Program-made: the position numbers and the translations under genes
In this document: piece by piece, positions 1 through 6,258 of the stretch
How positions within the stretch are numbered: position 1 is the first letter of the stretch
How the letters are laid out: each line of letters opens with the position of its first letter
Notes under the pieces: model-generated
Databases searched by the model: none
The model's input: the letters and a program-made list of their open reading frames with translations, nothing else
Told to the model about the DNA's origin: nothing
Assembly: GCA_029820875.1 (NCBI GenBank)
Contig: JALGUK010000101.1
Location: 1-6,258 of the forward strand
Direction of reading: 5' to 3'
Origin: Candidatus Zipacnadia bacterium
Lineage (GTDB): Bacteria > Armatimonadota > UBA5377 > JALGUK01
DNA length: 6,258 nucleotides

Positions 1-958
1 CCCTGAAGAACGGCGACTGAAGGAGGAACAAGTTCGAGATGAACATGCCAATCAGCAGCAGCGGCACCAGCCAGCGCAAAAGACGATGAGAGAACACTTT
101 CAGCGTCAGAAACGGGTGACGAAATGGGTTAAGCAGGCCCGCGTTGGCCAGCAGGGCGTGAAGGTTTCGCTGGACGATGCGCACCTTCGACGCGAACTCC
201 GCCTCGATGGTATCCGCGCTGACCTCGTTGACCACCGCATTCGGCTCATGTACGACCTTGTACCCCTTCTCCAGGGCGTGAAAGGGCTGGAAGGCATCAT
301 CCTCCGCATAGTCAGGGCCTGCCTGGTAGATGCTGCGACGGACCGCGTACATCGGGCCGCTGAGAATCGTCACCGACCCCGCGTTGCTCTCCGCCTCGCG
401 CAGCCACATTTCATAACGCCAATACAACCCTTCGTTGCGGGTGACATCCGTCGCCTGGGTGTTGCGATACCTGACGACCCCGCCGGCACATCCGACGGAC
501 TCGTCCTGAAAATGCTTCACAAGCTCCTTGAGGGATTCCGGGTTATAGTCGCCGGTGGCATCAGAGAATATGATGATGTCTCCGGTGGCGTGTTTGACCG
601 CCTCGCGCTGAGCAGCCACCTTCCCCCGGCGCTCCGGATGCCGAACAAGCTCGACGCCGCGGTCGGCGAACTCCCTGACGAGCTCGTCGGTCCGGTCCTC
701 CGAGGCGTCGGATGCGACGATGATCTGCCTCCGGTCCGGGGGATAATCCAAGGAGAGGGTGTTCTCGAGTTTGCGGCGGATAGCCTTTTCCTCGTTCCTG
801 GCGGTGATGATGATAGTTATCGGAGGCAATTCCTCCAGCGGCGGGATTGAGGCTTTACAGCGGCGACCGGACCAGGCTGCCAACAGCAGAGGGTAGCCGA
901 CGTACACCCAAAGCACCAATACGGTGCAGGCGATGAAAACGCATAGGGCGATAGCCAT
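1..958 (-). CDS. Membrane-anchored GT2 family glycosyltransferase (3' end beyond window)
   Basis: This gene is open at the window edge; reverse-strand translation from ATG at 958-956 gives 319 uninterrupted residues. Residues about 3-28 form an N-terminal membrane segment. A GT-A fold follows: ITIIITARNEE (about 47-57), VASDASEDRTDE (81-92), a GK pair at 112-113, and FSDAT (131-135) in place of the metal-binding DXD. Then come SGPMYAVRR (200-208), an EDD acid cluster at 219-221 that is the likely catalytic base region, and an R-x-x-Q-R element at 260-264. Hydrophobic stretches near 294-315 begin a C-terminal membrane domain. By family, it should transfer a sugar from a nucleotide donor on the cytosolic face of the inner membrane; donor and acceptor are not predictable. 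The start codon shares its A with the TGA stop of the preceding GT4 gene (TGATG), and GGGGAG at 969-964 lies 5 bases upstream, so translation is probably coupled. Relatives are usually near 380-400 residues, so most of the protein is present. It could also be a processive synthase. Confidence 0.9.
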   Translation of the reverse strand, partial: MAIALCVFIACTVLVLWVYVGYPLLLAAWSGRRCKASIPPLEELPPITIIITARNEEKAIRRKLENTLSLDYPPDRRQIIVASDASEDRTDELVREFADRGVELVRHPERRGKVAAQREAVKHATGDIIIFSDATGDYNPESLKELVKHFQDESVGCAGGVVRYRNTQATDVTRNEGLYWRYEMWLREAESNAGSVTILSGPMYAVRRSIYQAGPDYAEDDAFQPFHALEKGYKVVHEPNAVVNEVSADTIEAEFASKVRIVQRNLHALLANAGLLNPFRHPFLTLKVFSHRLLRWLVPLLLIGMFISNLFLLQSPFFR

Positions 959-2163
959 CACTGCTCCCCATCCAATGCCGCTTTAAGCAAAGCAGCAAAT
1001 TCCTGCGCGGTTGTTCTCAGGTCGAACTCCGCCTCGACCTTGCGTCGCCCCATCGAACTGAGGCGGTTACGCAATGCCGAGTCGTCGAAGAGCTGTTGCA
1101 CGGCGTCAGCAATGGCCACAGCATCTGCGGCGTGAACCAGGAGCCCGGTCTCGTGGTCCTGTACCAGCTCGGGAATCCCGGAAACATGTGTCGCGACCAC
1201 TGGCAATCCGCTGGCCATTGCTTCCATCAGGGCGACCGGTATGCCGTCCTGCAGCCCGGTCGCGATTCGGATAGACGGCTGAACGTATACAGTCGCCTCA
1301 CTGTGCTGCTCGCGGACTCGCTCGATGGGCATAGCACCAAGGAGGCGAACGCGCTTCTGTAGCCCCGCCTGTGCGATTTGCGCCTCAAGCACTTTACACA
1401 TTTTCCCATCGCCTATTATTCGGCATTGGTAGTCTATCTTCCTTTGCGCCAGTATTCGACAGGCCTCGATAAGGTAGGGGAAACCCTTGAAATCCACCAG
1501 GCCTCCGACCGACAGAATGATGCGTTTGTCTTCGCGTTTCTCTGCAGGGCGGAACTGTGAGGTGTCCACGCCGCAATGTACAACATATATCCTCTGGATA
1601 TCAATGTCCGGGAGAACATTGGAGAGGTACTTGCGGTTGTACTCGGAGATAGTAACCACAAAGAGCGCCGCCTGGATTTTCTCCTTCAGGAGGGTCTTGT
1701 TGAGGAAAATGTCGTGCGCATGGGCGGTGAAGCTGAAGGTGACGCTTGTCAGTTTTGCGATAGCCATGGCGCTGAGGGTCGCCATCCACGCGAAATGGGC
1801 ATGGAGATGCCGGATGTCTCGGCGCATGACCTCCGCCGCGAAGTAGCACGAGCCCGCGAGCGTCCACAGGCTTTTAAGGAGCCAGAGCGGCTGGCGCCAC
1901 GAGCTTTTGATGACAAGCCACATCAGGGAACCGACTTGGCGCGGCCATCGCACCAATCCGATGAGCAGCCAAATCGGCAGCATGATCGCGCCCGGACGCG
2001 GCGCGTAGACTATCTCTCCGCGCAGTCGCCTGAGGGCTTCGTGAACCGGACCCGGCTTTGGACCGCGGAAGGCGAACACGGTCACAGTTGCCCCCATGGC
2101 CTCAAGTGCGAGGAGCTCATGTAGCACGAATGTCTCACGCAGCACGGGGAACTCTGTCAGCAC
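958..2163 (-). CDS. GT4 family glycosyltransferase, colanic-acid (WcaL-like) type
   Basis: This is a GT-B fold retaining glycosyltransferase of 401 residues from the GTG at 2163-2161. The N-terminal part has FPVLRETFVLHE (5-16) and, after a hydrophobic stretch around 58-110, HAHFAWMA (121-128) and FTAHAHDIF (145-153). These resemble the colanic acid/amylovoran WcaL-AmsK group. The C-terminal donor domain has LSVGGLVDFKG (217-227), IIGDG (249-253) and DGIPVALMEAMASGLPVVAT (306-325). D306 and E314 stand where the usual E-x7-E is found; GIPELVQ and TGLLVH follow. It should add a sugar from a nucleotide or related donor to a lipid-linked intermediate in the cytosol. The GTG start is doubtful: it has only a weak ribosome binding site and cuts into the first beta strand. 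The in-frame upstream codons read KRIGY directly before it, and extension to ATC at 2214-2212 would give 418 residues. The last base of its stop is the first base of the GT2 gene. The family call is firm; the start is not. Confidence 0.9.
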   Translation of the reverse strand: MLTEFPVLRETFVLHELLALEAMGATVTVFAFRGPKPGPVHEALRRLRGEIVYAPRPGAIMLPIWLLIGLVRWPRQVGSLMWLVIKSSWRQPLWLLKSLWTLAGSCYFAAEVMRRDIRHLHAHFAWMATLSAMAIAKLTSVTFSFTAHAHDIFLNKTLLKEKIQAALFVVTISEYNRKYLSNVLPDIDIQRIYVVHCGVDTSQFRPAEKREDKRIILSVGGLVDFKGFPYLIEACRILAQRKIDYQCRIIGDGKMCKVLEAQIAQAGLQKRVRLLGAMPIERVREQHSEATVYVQPSIRIATGLQDGIPVALMEAMASGLPVVATHVSGIPELVQDHETGLLVHAADAVAIADAVQQLFDDSALRNRLSSMGRRKVEAEFDLRTTAQEFAALLKAALDGEQ

Positions 2164-2204
2164 ATAACCGATGCGCTTGCCCGACAGCGGGCGTTCGGAA
2201 TCGT

Positions 2205-3701
2205 CTAACGAGATGACGCTACCTCCCGTTCACATGAGCTGACCGGAGGTGAGTCCTGTCGGCTCTCTGCCGTATCGGTCATCACATCCACCTCAAAAAG
2301 CACCCCGACACACGCCAAAAGCACCGGCATCACCTTAAATCCCGCGAGTACGTCCATACCCATCGCCATCACCATCGAGGCGACTACTGCACCGATGATT
2401 CCGACCGCATATGCGCCGGAATGTGTTCCTCGACGAGCACAGGCTACTCGCACGGCCTTCAGCAGCATGGCTCCCAAAAGACACAACCACAGGGACAGGC
2501 CCACAAGGCCGTAACTTCGCAATATCAGTAGATACGAATTGTCCGAGAAGCGGACGCGCCGGCCTAGTTCGAACTTCGATGGTCCAGCCCCGAACAGGGG
2601 GCTCTCTGTAATCACCGCGGCCTGCTGCGCCCAGTACCACAAGCGGAACTGCCAACTGAAACTTTCGGAGGGGCGAGTCAGAGGGCGGATTATCCACACG
2701 CTGAAGTCGGTGTGTTTCACCGACGAGAAAACGGCACCGAGCAGAACAGCAACTAAAAGGAGCATGGCGGCGCGACGAAGTGCAACGCGGCGCTCTTGCA
2801 GAAGAATGAACATTACGGTCAGCAAGGGGAGAGTTACTGCGAGGCTGATGATTGCGCTGCGGGAGAGAATAAGCATGAGAGCCCCCGCTTCAGCGCCGGC
2901 GGCCAGTGCTAAAAACAGGCGGGTTCTGGCTTTCACCGGCGCGAGGACAGCCATCGCGCCGGTGATTGCAAAGCATATAACCATCAGTTGCCCCGCCGCA
3001 GCAACCGTCGACATGGTACCCGGAGCGCGAACCCACGGTATTGGCGGGTTATTGGGGTCGTTGGCAAACCACTTGCTGACCGTTGCGATTATCGGCAGAA
3101 GGAAGGAAATGCGCTGTACAACGCAGATTAACACCTGGACGACGGCGAGACCGGTAAGCGGCAGGACTATCTGGCGGAGAATATTGCGGTCCGGCCAAGT
3201 GCATTGAGCCGTCAGGTTAAATGCAAACAGGAGTAACGGAAGCCGATAGAACTCAAACAGGTCACGGAAGATTAGCGGTGTCTGTCGCACAAAGGTCTGC
3301 CACACGAGTGAAATGCCCACCGACAGGAACATCAGCCACAGTATCTTCGACGGCGTGTGTATTCGAATGCTTCCCCGCCCTGCTAATGCCCACGCAATGA
3401 CGGCGCCGACGGCCAGAAACACCAGCATTGCAAGGTCGACAAGACGTGCCACGCCGACGCCGAATGGGTATGTCAATGACGGCCAAAAGGCGATCCCCCA
3501 CAATACCAGCGGCACTACGTTCCGGGCGTCGCGGGATACCGTCGCAGTTCCTGCAGCGGCTAATGCAAGAAGCGTAGCGACCCCGAGAACGACCCAGCCA
3601 TTGAACGCCAGTGCGGTTCCCAATAGTATACTGGCGAGCATCAGCGGGAGAATATCACGTATTGAATACGGAGAGGGATTGAGCGCCCTCTGCCCCGTCA
3701 C
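2205..3701 (-). CDS. O-antigen polymerase/ligase-family integral membrane protein (Wzy_C-type)
   Basis: This 498-residue polytopic protein has about twelve hydrophobic segments, roughly at 16-34, 36-55, 61-83, 87-108, 120-137, 147-163, 174-198, 230-255, two in 262-302, 311-327, and three between 390 and 471. A hydrophilic stretch at about 328-389 is the likely main periplasmic loop. Family marks are RAPGTM (225-230), LSRSA (279-283), the R353/W355 region, ESPLFGAGPSKF (366-377), and DN-x9-GLVG at 387-401. Ligases of the WaaL type have His where D387 stands. By family it joins lipid-linked glycan units, either polymerising them (Wzy) or moving them to an acceptor (ligase); the locus and the missing His lean towards polymerase. 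The GTG start is supported by AGGAGG at 3714-3709 with a 7-base spacer and overlaps the preceding GT4 stop by 4 bases (GTGA). The length is at the upper end for the family. Residues 473-498 are a polar tail. The exact reaction is uncertain. Confidence 0.88.
   Translation of the reverse strand: MTGQRALNPSPYSIRDILPLMLASILLGTALAFNGWVVLGVATLLALAAAGTATVSRDARNVVPLVLWGIAFWPSLTYPFGVGVARLVDLAMLVFLAVGAVIAWALAGRGSIRIHTPSKILWLMFLSVGISLVWQTFVRQTPLIFRDLFEFYRLPLLLFAFNLTAQCTWPDRNILRQIVLPLTGLAVVQVLICVVQRISFLLPIIATVSKWFANDPNNPPIPWVRAPGTMSTVAAAGQLMVICFAITGAMAVLAPVKARTRLFLALAAGAEAGALMLILSRSAIISLAVTLPLLTVMFILLQERRVALRRAAMLLLVAVLLGAVFSSVKHTDFSVWIIRPLTRPSESFSWQFRLWYWAQQAAVITESPLFGAGPSKFELGRRVRFSDNSYLLILRSYGLVGLSLWLCLLGAMLLKAVRVACARRGTHSGAYAVGIIGAVVASMVMAMGMDVLAGFKVMPVLLACVGVLFEVDVMTDTAESRQDSPPVSSCEREVASSR
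2215..2227 (-). promoter_or_regulatory. Strong Shine-Dalgarno site for the second GT4 gene, inside the end of the polymerase gene
   Basis: The minus strand reads GGGAGGT at 2227-2221, the best ribosome binding site near this junction. It lies within the final codons (Arg-Glu-Val) of the preceding membrane protein gene. It is 58 bases upstream of the GTG at 2163, too far to serve it, but 7 bases (counted from GGGAGG) upstream of an in-frame ATC at 2214-2212. That matches the AGGAGG-7-GTG spacing of the polymerase gene. An in-frame TGA at 2232-2230 limits how far upstream the GT4 frame can extend. Confidence 0.55.
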
Positions 3702-4861
3702 GTTGTTGCCTCCTGCGCAGTCGGGCTATGCTGCGGTTGCGCCGCCGATGACCGTTCGTAGAGGTCCTGCACCCGGCTGACCATTCTTTCAACCGTAAAG
3801 TTCTGCTCGATGCGGCTCCTGCCCTCGCTTGCGATTTGCGCGCGCCGCTTTTCGTCTCCCAGTAATTCGAGGACCGCGTTTGTCAAGTCCGCAAGCCTCC
3901 TTGGATGCACAAGCAAGCCTGTCCGGCCGTCCTGTACCAGCTCCGGCGTTCCCCCGACGGCTGTCGCCACTACAGGGACCTGCGCAGCCATCGCCTCGGC
4001 GACGACATTGGGCATTCCCTCCCAGTCGGAGCTGAGTACGAAGATGTCCAAGTCCGTCATCAGTGAAGGCACGTCGCCTATTTCCCCTACGAAATGGACG
4101 TATTCTCCGATTCCGAGGTTGCCCGCCTGCCGCTTGAGTTCTTCGCGCAGCGGCCCGTCTCCTGCGATGACAAAGTGAACAAGTCCGCCTCTTTCAGTGA
4201 CTTCGCGCGCCATGTGGAGAAAAAGAGTTATGTTCTTCTGTGGTACGAGCCGGCCGACGGTCCCGACGAGGAGCGCGTTGTCGTCCAGGCCCAGGCGTCG
4301 CCGGTACTTACCGCGTGGAATATGGGGGCCGAAACGGGATATGTCGATGCCGTTGGGAATCACCTCGGCACGCTCTGGATCCGCCAGACCTTGCTGCTTC
4401 AGGTATCTGACGGTCGCCTCCGCGTTGACGTGGATTACGGGTGAACGGCCGAGAACGTACTTGAGAATCGGTGCCCACCACGCGGGTTCGTCCAGTTCGG
4501 TGTTGCGGACCGATGGAATGAAAACCGGCACAGCGGCCAGGCGTGCCGCAACGTATCCCCAGACTATCTGAGGCGTCAAAAAGGCATGCAGAATATCCAC
4601 GCGTTCCCGCCGAAGGAGGCACACCAGCTCCAGGAGCCGTATCGGATCCGCCGGCATGCGCTTGCGGAGGACGACCACTGGCGCACCTGTCTGAGCGAAA
4701 GCGGAATGCAATGTCCCTCCGGCACGCATCGCGCACACTGACATACGAAAGCGGGCACGGTCGATGCCCTTGACAAGTTCGAGGGCTTGCCGCTCTGCGC
4801 CGCCTCGTGCGAGAGCGTTGAGGAGCAGCATGACCTTCTTGGGCTTGCGATTGTCCGCCAT
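3698..4861 (-). CDS. GT4 family glycosyltransferase
   Basis: This is a 387-residue GT-B fold retaining glycosyltransferase, a normal full length. The N-terminal acceptor domain opens with KKVMLLLNALARGGAERQ (8-25), the glycine-rich loop typical of GT4. LHAFLTPQIVWGYVAA (91-106) and VIPNGIDISRF (167-177) follow. The C-terminal donor domain shows VGRLVPQKN (202-210), with R204 and K209 as the usual phosphate-contacting pair, then AGDGPL (233-238). E281-GMPNVVA-E289 is the intact E-x7-E motif, followed by PVVATAVGGTPELVQDGRTG. It should transfer a sugar to a lipid-linked glycan at the cytosolic membrane face; donor and linkage cannot be read from sequence. ATG at 4861-4859 puts the first beta strand right after a short basic lead. 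It is 13 bases after the CapK-like gene, with a G-run (4872-4867) as a weak ribosome binding site. The end overlaps the polymerase start. The tail at 371-387 is low-complexity and probably disordered. The segment around the E-x7-E motif resembles that of the second GT4 in this window. Confidence 0.93.
   Translation of the reverse strand: MADNRKPKKVMLLLNALARGGAERQALELVKGIDRARFRMSVCAMRAGGTLHSAFAQTGAPVVVLRKRMPADPIRLLELVCLLRRERVDILHAFLTPQIVWGYVAARLAAVPVFIPSVRNTELDEPAWWAPILKYVLGRSPVIHVNAEATVRYLKQQGLADPERAEVIPNGIDISRFGPHIPRGKYRRRLGLDDNALLVGTVGRLVPQKNITLFLHMAREVTERGGLVHFVIAGDGPLREELKRQAGNLGIGEYVHFVGEIGDVPSLMTDLDIFVLSSDWEGMPNVVAEAMAAQVPVVATAVGGTPELVQDGRTGLLVHPRRLADLTNAVLELLGDEKRRAQIASEGRSRIEQNFTVERMVSRVQDLYERSSAAQPQHSPTAQEATT
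3702..3714 (-). promoter_or_regulatory. Shine-Dalgarno site deciding the GTG start of the polymerase/ligase gene
   Basis: AGGAGG occupies 3714-3709 on the minus strand, 7 bases before GTG at 3701-3699. The site sits inside the last codons of the upstream GT4 gene, whose TGA stop at 3700-3698 overlaps the GTG. Ribosomes finishing the GT4 gene would end at this start, so translational coupling is likely. This supports GTG over a later in-frame ATG. Confidence 0.75.
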
Positions 4862-4874
4862 CGCCGCCCCCCGG

Positions 4875-6227
4875 CTACTGTGGAATCTCGCAGATGGTGA
4901 ACCGATGCTTGCCCGAGCGCGTCGCTGGGATTTCGCTGACCGTTACGAACTCGATGTTCACAGCGTCGCCCATTTCGTTACGGATATGCCTTCTGGCGAT
5001 GTCCAGGTCGCGGTTAGAGAATGCAGGACCCGGGACGATAAGAATTCGCAGGTGGTCAAGAGCAGTCTGGACCACCTGGAACTGCCGCACGCCGGGGCAT
5101 TCCTTGAACAAATGAGGGAAGAACTCCCCCGGCAAGTACCCGCCTTGGGGCCGGCGCAGCAGATCATGAACGCGTCCTTCGACCGATTGTAAGAGCGGGA
5201 GGCCCCGGCCGCACCGGCACACGTCGTCCGACGGGCGGCCAAGGTCGCCCACACGGTAGCGAATCAACGGTGCCGCGAATTCAGCCAACGATGTTAGCAG
5301 GATTTCCCCGAGTTCGCCGGGCGGCACATGCGTGCCGTCATCGAGGTCAACGCATTCAACGAACACGTTTTCGGCGTTTATGTGAAGAGACCTACCCTCA
5401 GGGCACTCATGCGCTATGTCGCCGAGCTCCCGCCCGCCGTAGCGGTTCAGTACAGGGCAGCCGAAGGCCTTTTCCATGACCCCGCGGTCATCGGGTAGGA
5501 GCGTTTCCGCGGACGAAATCACAGCCTTGGGGCGCACGCTCTTGATGTCTTCTTCAAGCAGGAACTCCGCGAAATGTTGCAGGGCCGAACGATAGCCTGT
5601 CAATGTCACGGGCTGGAAGCGGGTAAGCGCTTCCACCCACTCAGACATCTGGTCCCGGGTGAGCTTGAATGCGGGAAGCCACAATTGGTTGCATAATGCA
5701 GCAGTAAGCCGCCCCTTCCACGAGTCCACGCGAGAGATGTCAAAGGCCGACCCCCAAATGTACGCGGCGCGGTCGGCCACATCCTGTCCGCACCACCGAT
5801 AGTTGCGTAGAGTCGCCGCCTGGGCCGAATACAGGAAGGCGGGACTGTGGATGAACCGCGTAGGCTCCCCGGTCGAACCGCCTGTGGCGTCGGTGCGCAG
5901 TGAGGACACATCGACACCATCGGCCACAAGGTCCTGCAGGTGTTCGTTGAGGTCGTCCTTTGTCAGCACTGGGATTTTCACCAGGTCTTGGAGGCTTTTT
6001 ATGTCGTCGGGCTTGACACCGCACTCGTCGAAGCGGCGCCTATAGTAGGGGACTCGCTCGTAGGCATGTCGGAGAATGCGCCTCAGCGCATCCCACTGCC
6101 GTCTCGCGACCTCTTCGGGAGCAAGCCACTGCGAACGGTCCAGCTCCGCCAGTATCTTCAGAGTGGTCATGCCCTTGAGGCGATACAATGCCGGTAGAAA
6201 TACTCGTCGGGACAGCCAGGGGTTCAT
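4875..6227 (-). CDS. PaaK/CapK-type adenylate-forming enzyme (phenylacetate-CoA ligase family)
   Basis: This 450-residue member of the ANL adenylate-forming superfamily is of the phenylacetate-CoA ligase/CapK kind found in capsule and EPS loci. The N-terminal helical region carries HAYERVPYYRRRF (54-66) and IPVLTKDDL (85-93). TGGSTGEPT at 115-123 is the ATP phosphate-binding loop. VISSAETLLPDDR (236-248) and NRYGGRELGDIAHEC (261-275) hold the adenine-binding and catalytic acid region. RYRVGD (323-328) has the ribose-contacting Asp328, and CRCGRGLP (337-344) with EGR (350-352) marks the hinge. SGKHRF (438-443) supplies the C-terminal lysine. All key residues are present, so it should be active. 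The expected chemistry is ATP-dependent activation of a carboxylic acid to an acyl-adenylate, possibly on to a CoA thioester. The acid is unknown; phenylacetate is unlikely given the setting. ATG at 6227-6225 has GAAGG (6238-6234) 6 bases upstream. It is the first complete gene of the visible operon, 13 bases before the first GT4. No acyltransferase partner lies in the window. Confidence 0.88.
   Translation of the reverse strand: MNPWLSRRVFLPALYRLKGMTTLKILAELDRSQWLAPEEVARRQWDALRRILRHAYERVPYYRRRFDECGVKPDDIKSLQDLVKIPVLTKDDLNEHLQDLVADGVDVSSLRTDATGGSTGEPTRFIHSPAFLYSAQAATLRNYRWCGQDVADRAAYIWGSAFDISRVDSWKGRLTAALCNQLWLPAFKLTRDQMSEWVEALTRFQPVTLTGYRSALQHFAEFLLEEDIKSVRPKAVISSAETLLPDDRGVMEKAFGCPVLNRYGGRELGDIAHECPEGRSLHINAENVFVECVDLDDGTHVPPGELGEILLTSLAEFAAPLIRYRVGDLGRPSDDVCRCGRGLPLLQSVEGRVHDLLRRPQGGYLPGEFFPHLFKECPGVRQFQVVQTALDHLRILIVPGPAFSNRDLDIARRHIRNEMGDAVNIEFVTVSEIPATRSGKHRFTICEIPQ
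5049..5078. repeat. Perfect 9-bp inverted repeat inside the CapK-like gene
   Basis: CAGGTGGTC at 5049-5057 is the exact reverse complement of GACCACCTG at 5070-5078, with a 12-base loop between. It encodes part of the C-terminal region, VVQTALDHL at about residues 385-393. There is no T-tract or stop codon nearby, so it is not a terminator. It most likely arises by chance from codon choice. Confidence 0.4.
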
Positions 6228-6258
6228 TTACTGCCTTCACGGGCCGTCAAAGACCCAG
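6224..6258 (-). CDS. Possible 3' end of an upstream operon gene (last ~10 codons)
   Basis: Reading in from the right edge, one minus-strand frame gives GSLTAREGSK followed by TGA at 6226-6224. This overlaps the ATG of the CapK-like gene by 4 bases (ATGA), like the overlap at the polymerase junction. The other two frames stop earlier, at TGA 6249-6247 and 6240-6238, so an upstream gene could end there instead. Ten residues cannot identify a product. The call rests only on operon spacing and is tentative. Confidence 0.35.
   Translation of the reverse strand, partial: GSLTAREGSK

Noticed and set aside
86..850. A 254-codon open frame on the plus strand opposite the GT2 gene
   Set aside because: The minus strand encodes a clear GT2 protein with motifs in order and a matching operon position. 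The plus-strand translation has no recognisable domain, and its length is explained by GC-rich coding DNA having few stops on the opposite strand.
1132..1200. DNA similarity between 1132-1200 and 3905-3975 (shared GTCCTGTACCAGCTC) as a possible repeat or recombination site
   Set aside because: Both stretches encode the same conserved GT4 donor-domain segment (PELVQ and neighbours) in the two GT4 genes, so the match reflects protein family conservation.
1576..2124. A 182-codon plus-strand open frame opposite the second GT4 gene
   Set aside because: It is antisense to a well-supported GT4 coding sequence, and its translation is polar and repetitive in Arg/Glu with no domain or convincing ribosome binding site.
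2539..3207. A 222-codon plus-strand open frame opposite the polymerase gene
   Set aside because: It is very Arg/Thr/Ala-rich, as expected from the complement of a membrane protein gene, and resembles no known family.
4308..4736. A 142-codon minus-strand frame within the first GT4 gene
   Set aside because: It is an out-of-frame shadow; the GT4 frame is continuous with all motifs, so no frameshift or nested gene is needed.
5049..5078. A 9-bp perfect hairpin as a possible terminator or regulatory element
   Set aside because: It lies mid-gene, lacks a U-tract, and the operon continues downstream with tight coupling, so chance is the better explanation.

Overview
The window is a solid block of polysaccharide-assembly genes, all read on the minus strand with almost no space between them. 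Transcription runs from high to low coordinates. The products are a PaaK/CapK-type adenylate-forming enzyme (6227 to 4875), a GT4 glycosyltransferase (4861 to 3698), a polytopic O-antigen polymerase/ligase-family membrane protein (3701 to 2205), a second GT4 glycosyltransferase of the colanic-acid WcaL-like kind (2163, or more likely 2214, to 958), and a membrane-anchored GT2 glycosyltransferase (958 running off the left edge, 319 residues visible). A possible last few codons of one more upstream gene overlap the first start at the right edge.

The genes look like one operon. The GT4/polymerase junction is a 4-base GTGA overlap and the GT4/GT2 junction is a 1-base TGATG overlap. The adenylate-forming enzyme and first GT4 are 13 bases apart. 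There is no promoter-sized gap, no convincing terminator, no RNA gene, no CRISPR array and no mobile element, so both ends of the operon lie outside the window.

The inferred job is assembly of a surface or secreted polysaccharide. Two cytosolic GT4 enzymes and one membrane-anchored GT2 enzyme would extend a lipid-linked oligosaccharide, and the Wzy_C-type protein would polymerise or transfer the chain. The CapK-like enzyme would activate an unidentified carboxylic acid for decoration of the glycan. No initiating phosphoglycosyltransferase, flippase, export protein or acyltransferase is visible, so the pathway is incomplete here.

The organism cannot be named. The DNA is GC-rich (roughly 58-60% by eye), start codons include GTG, and Shine-Dalgarno sites are clear, so it is a bacterium. 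A Gram-negative or other diderm environmental lineage fits a Wzy-type polysaccharide locus, but this is inference. This reads as a fairly ordinary EPS/O-antigen-type locus. The points most worth a second look are the start of the second GT4 (a strong ribosome binding site placed ideally for an ATC codon), the His-to-Asp change in the polymerase/ligase signature, and the unexplained CapK-like enzyme.
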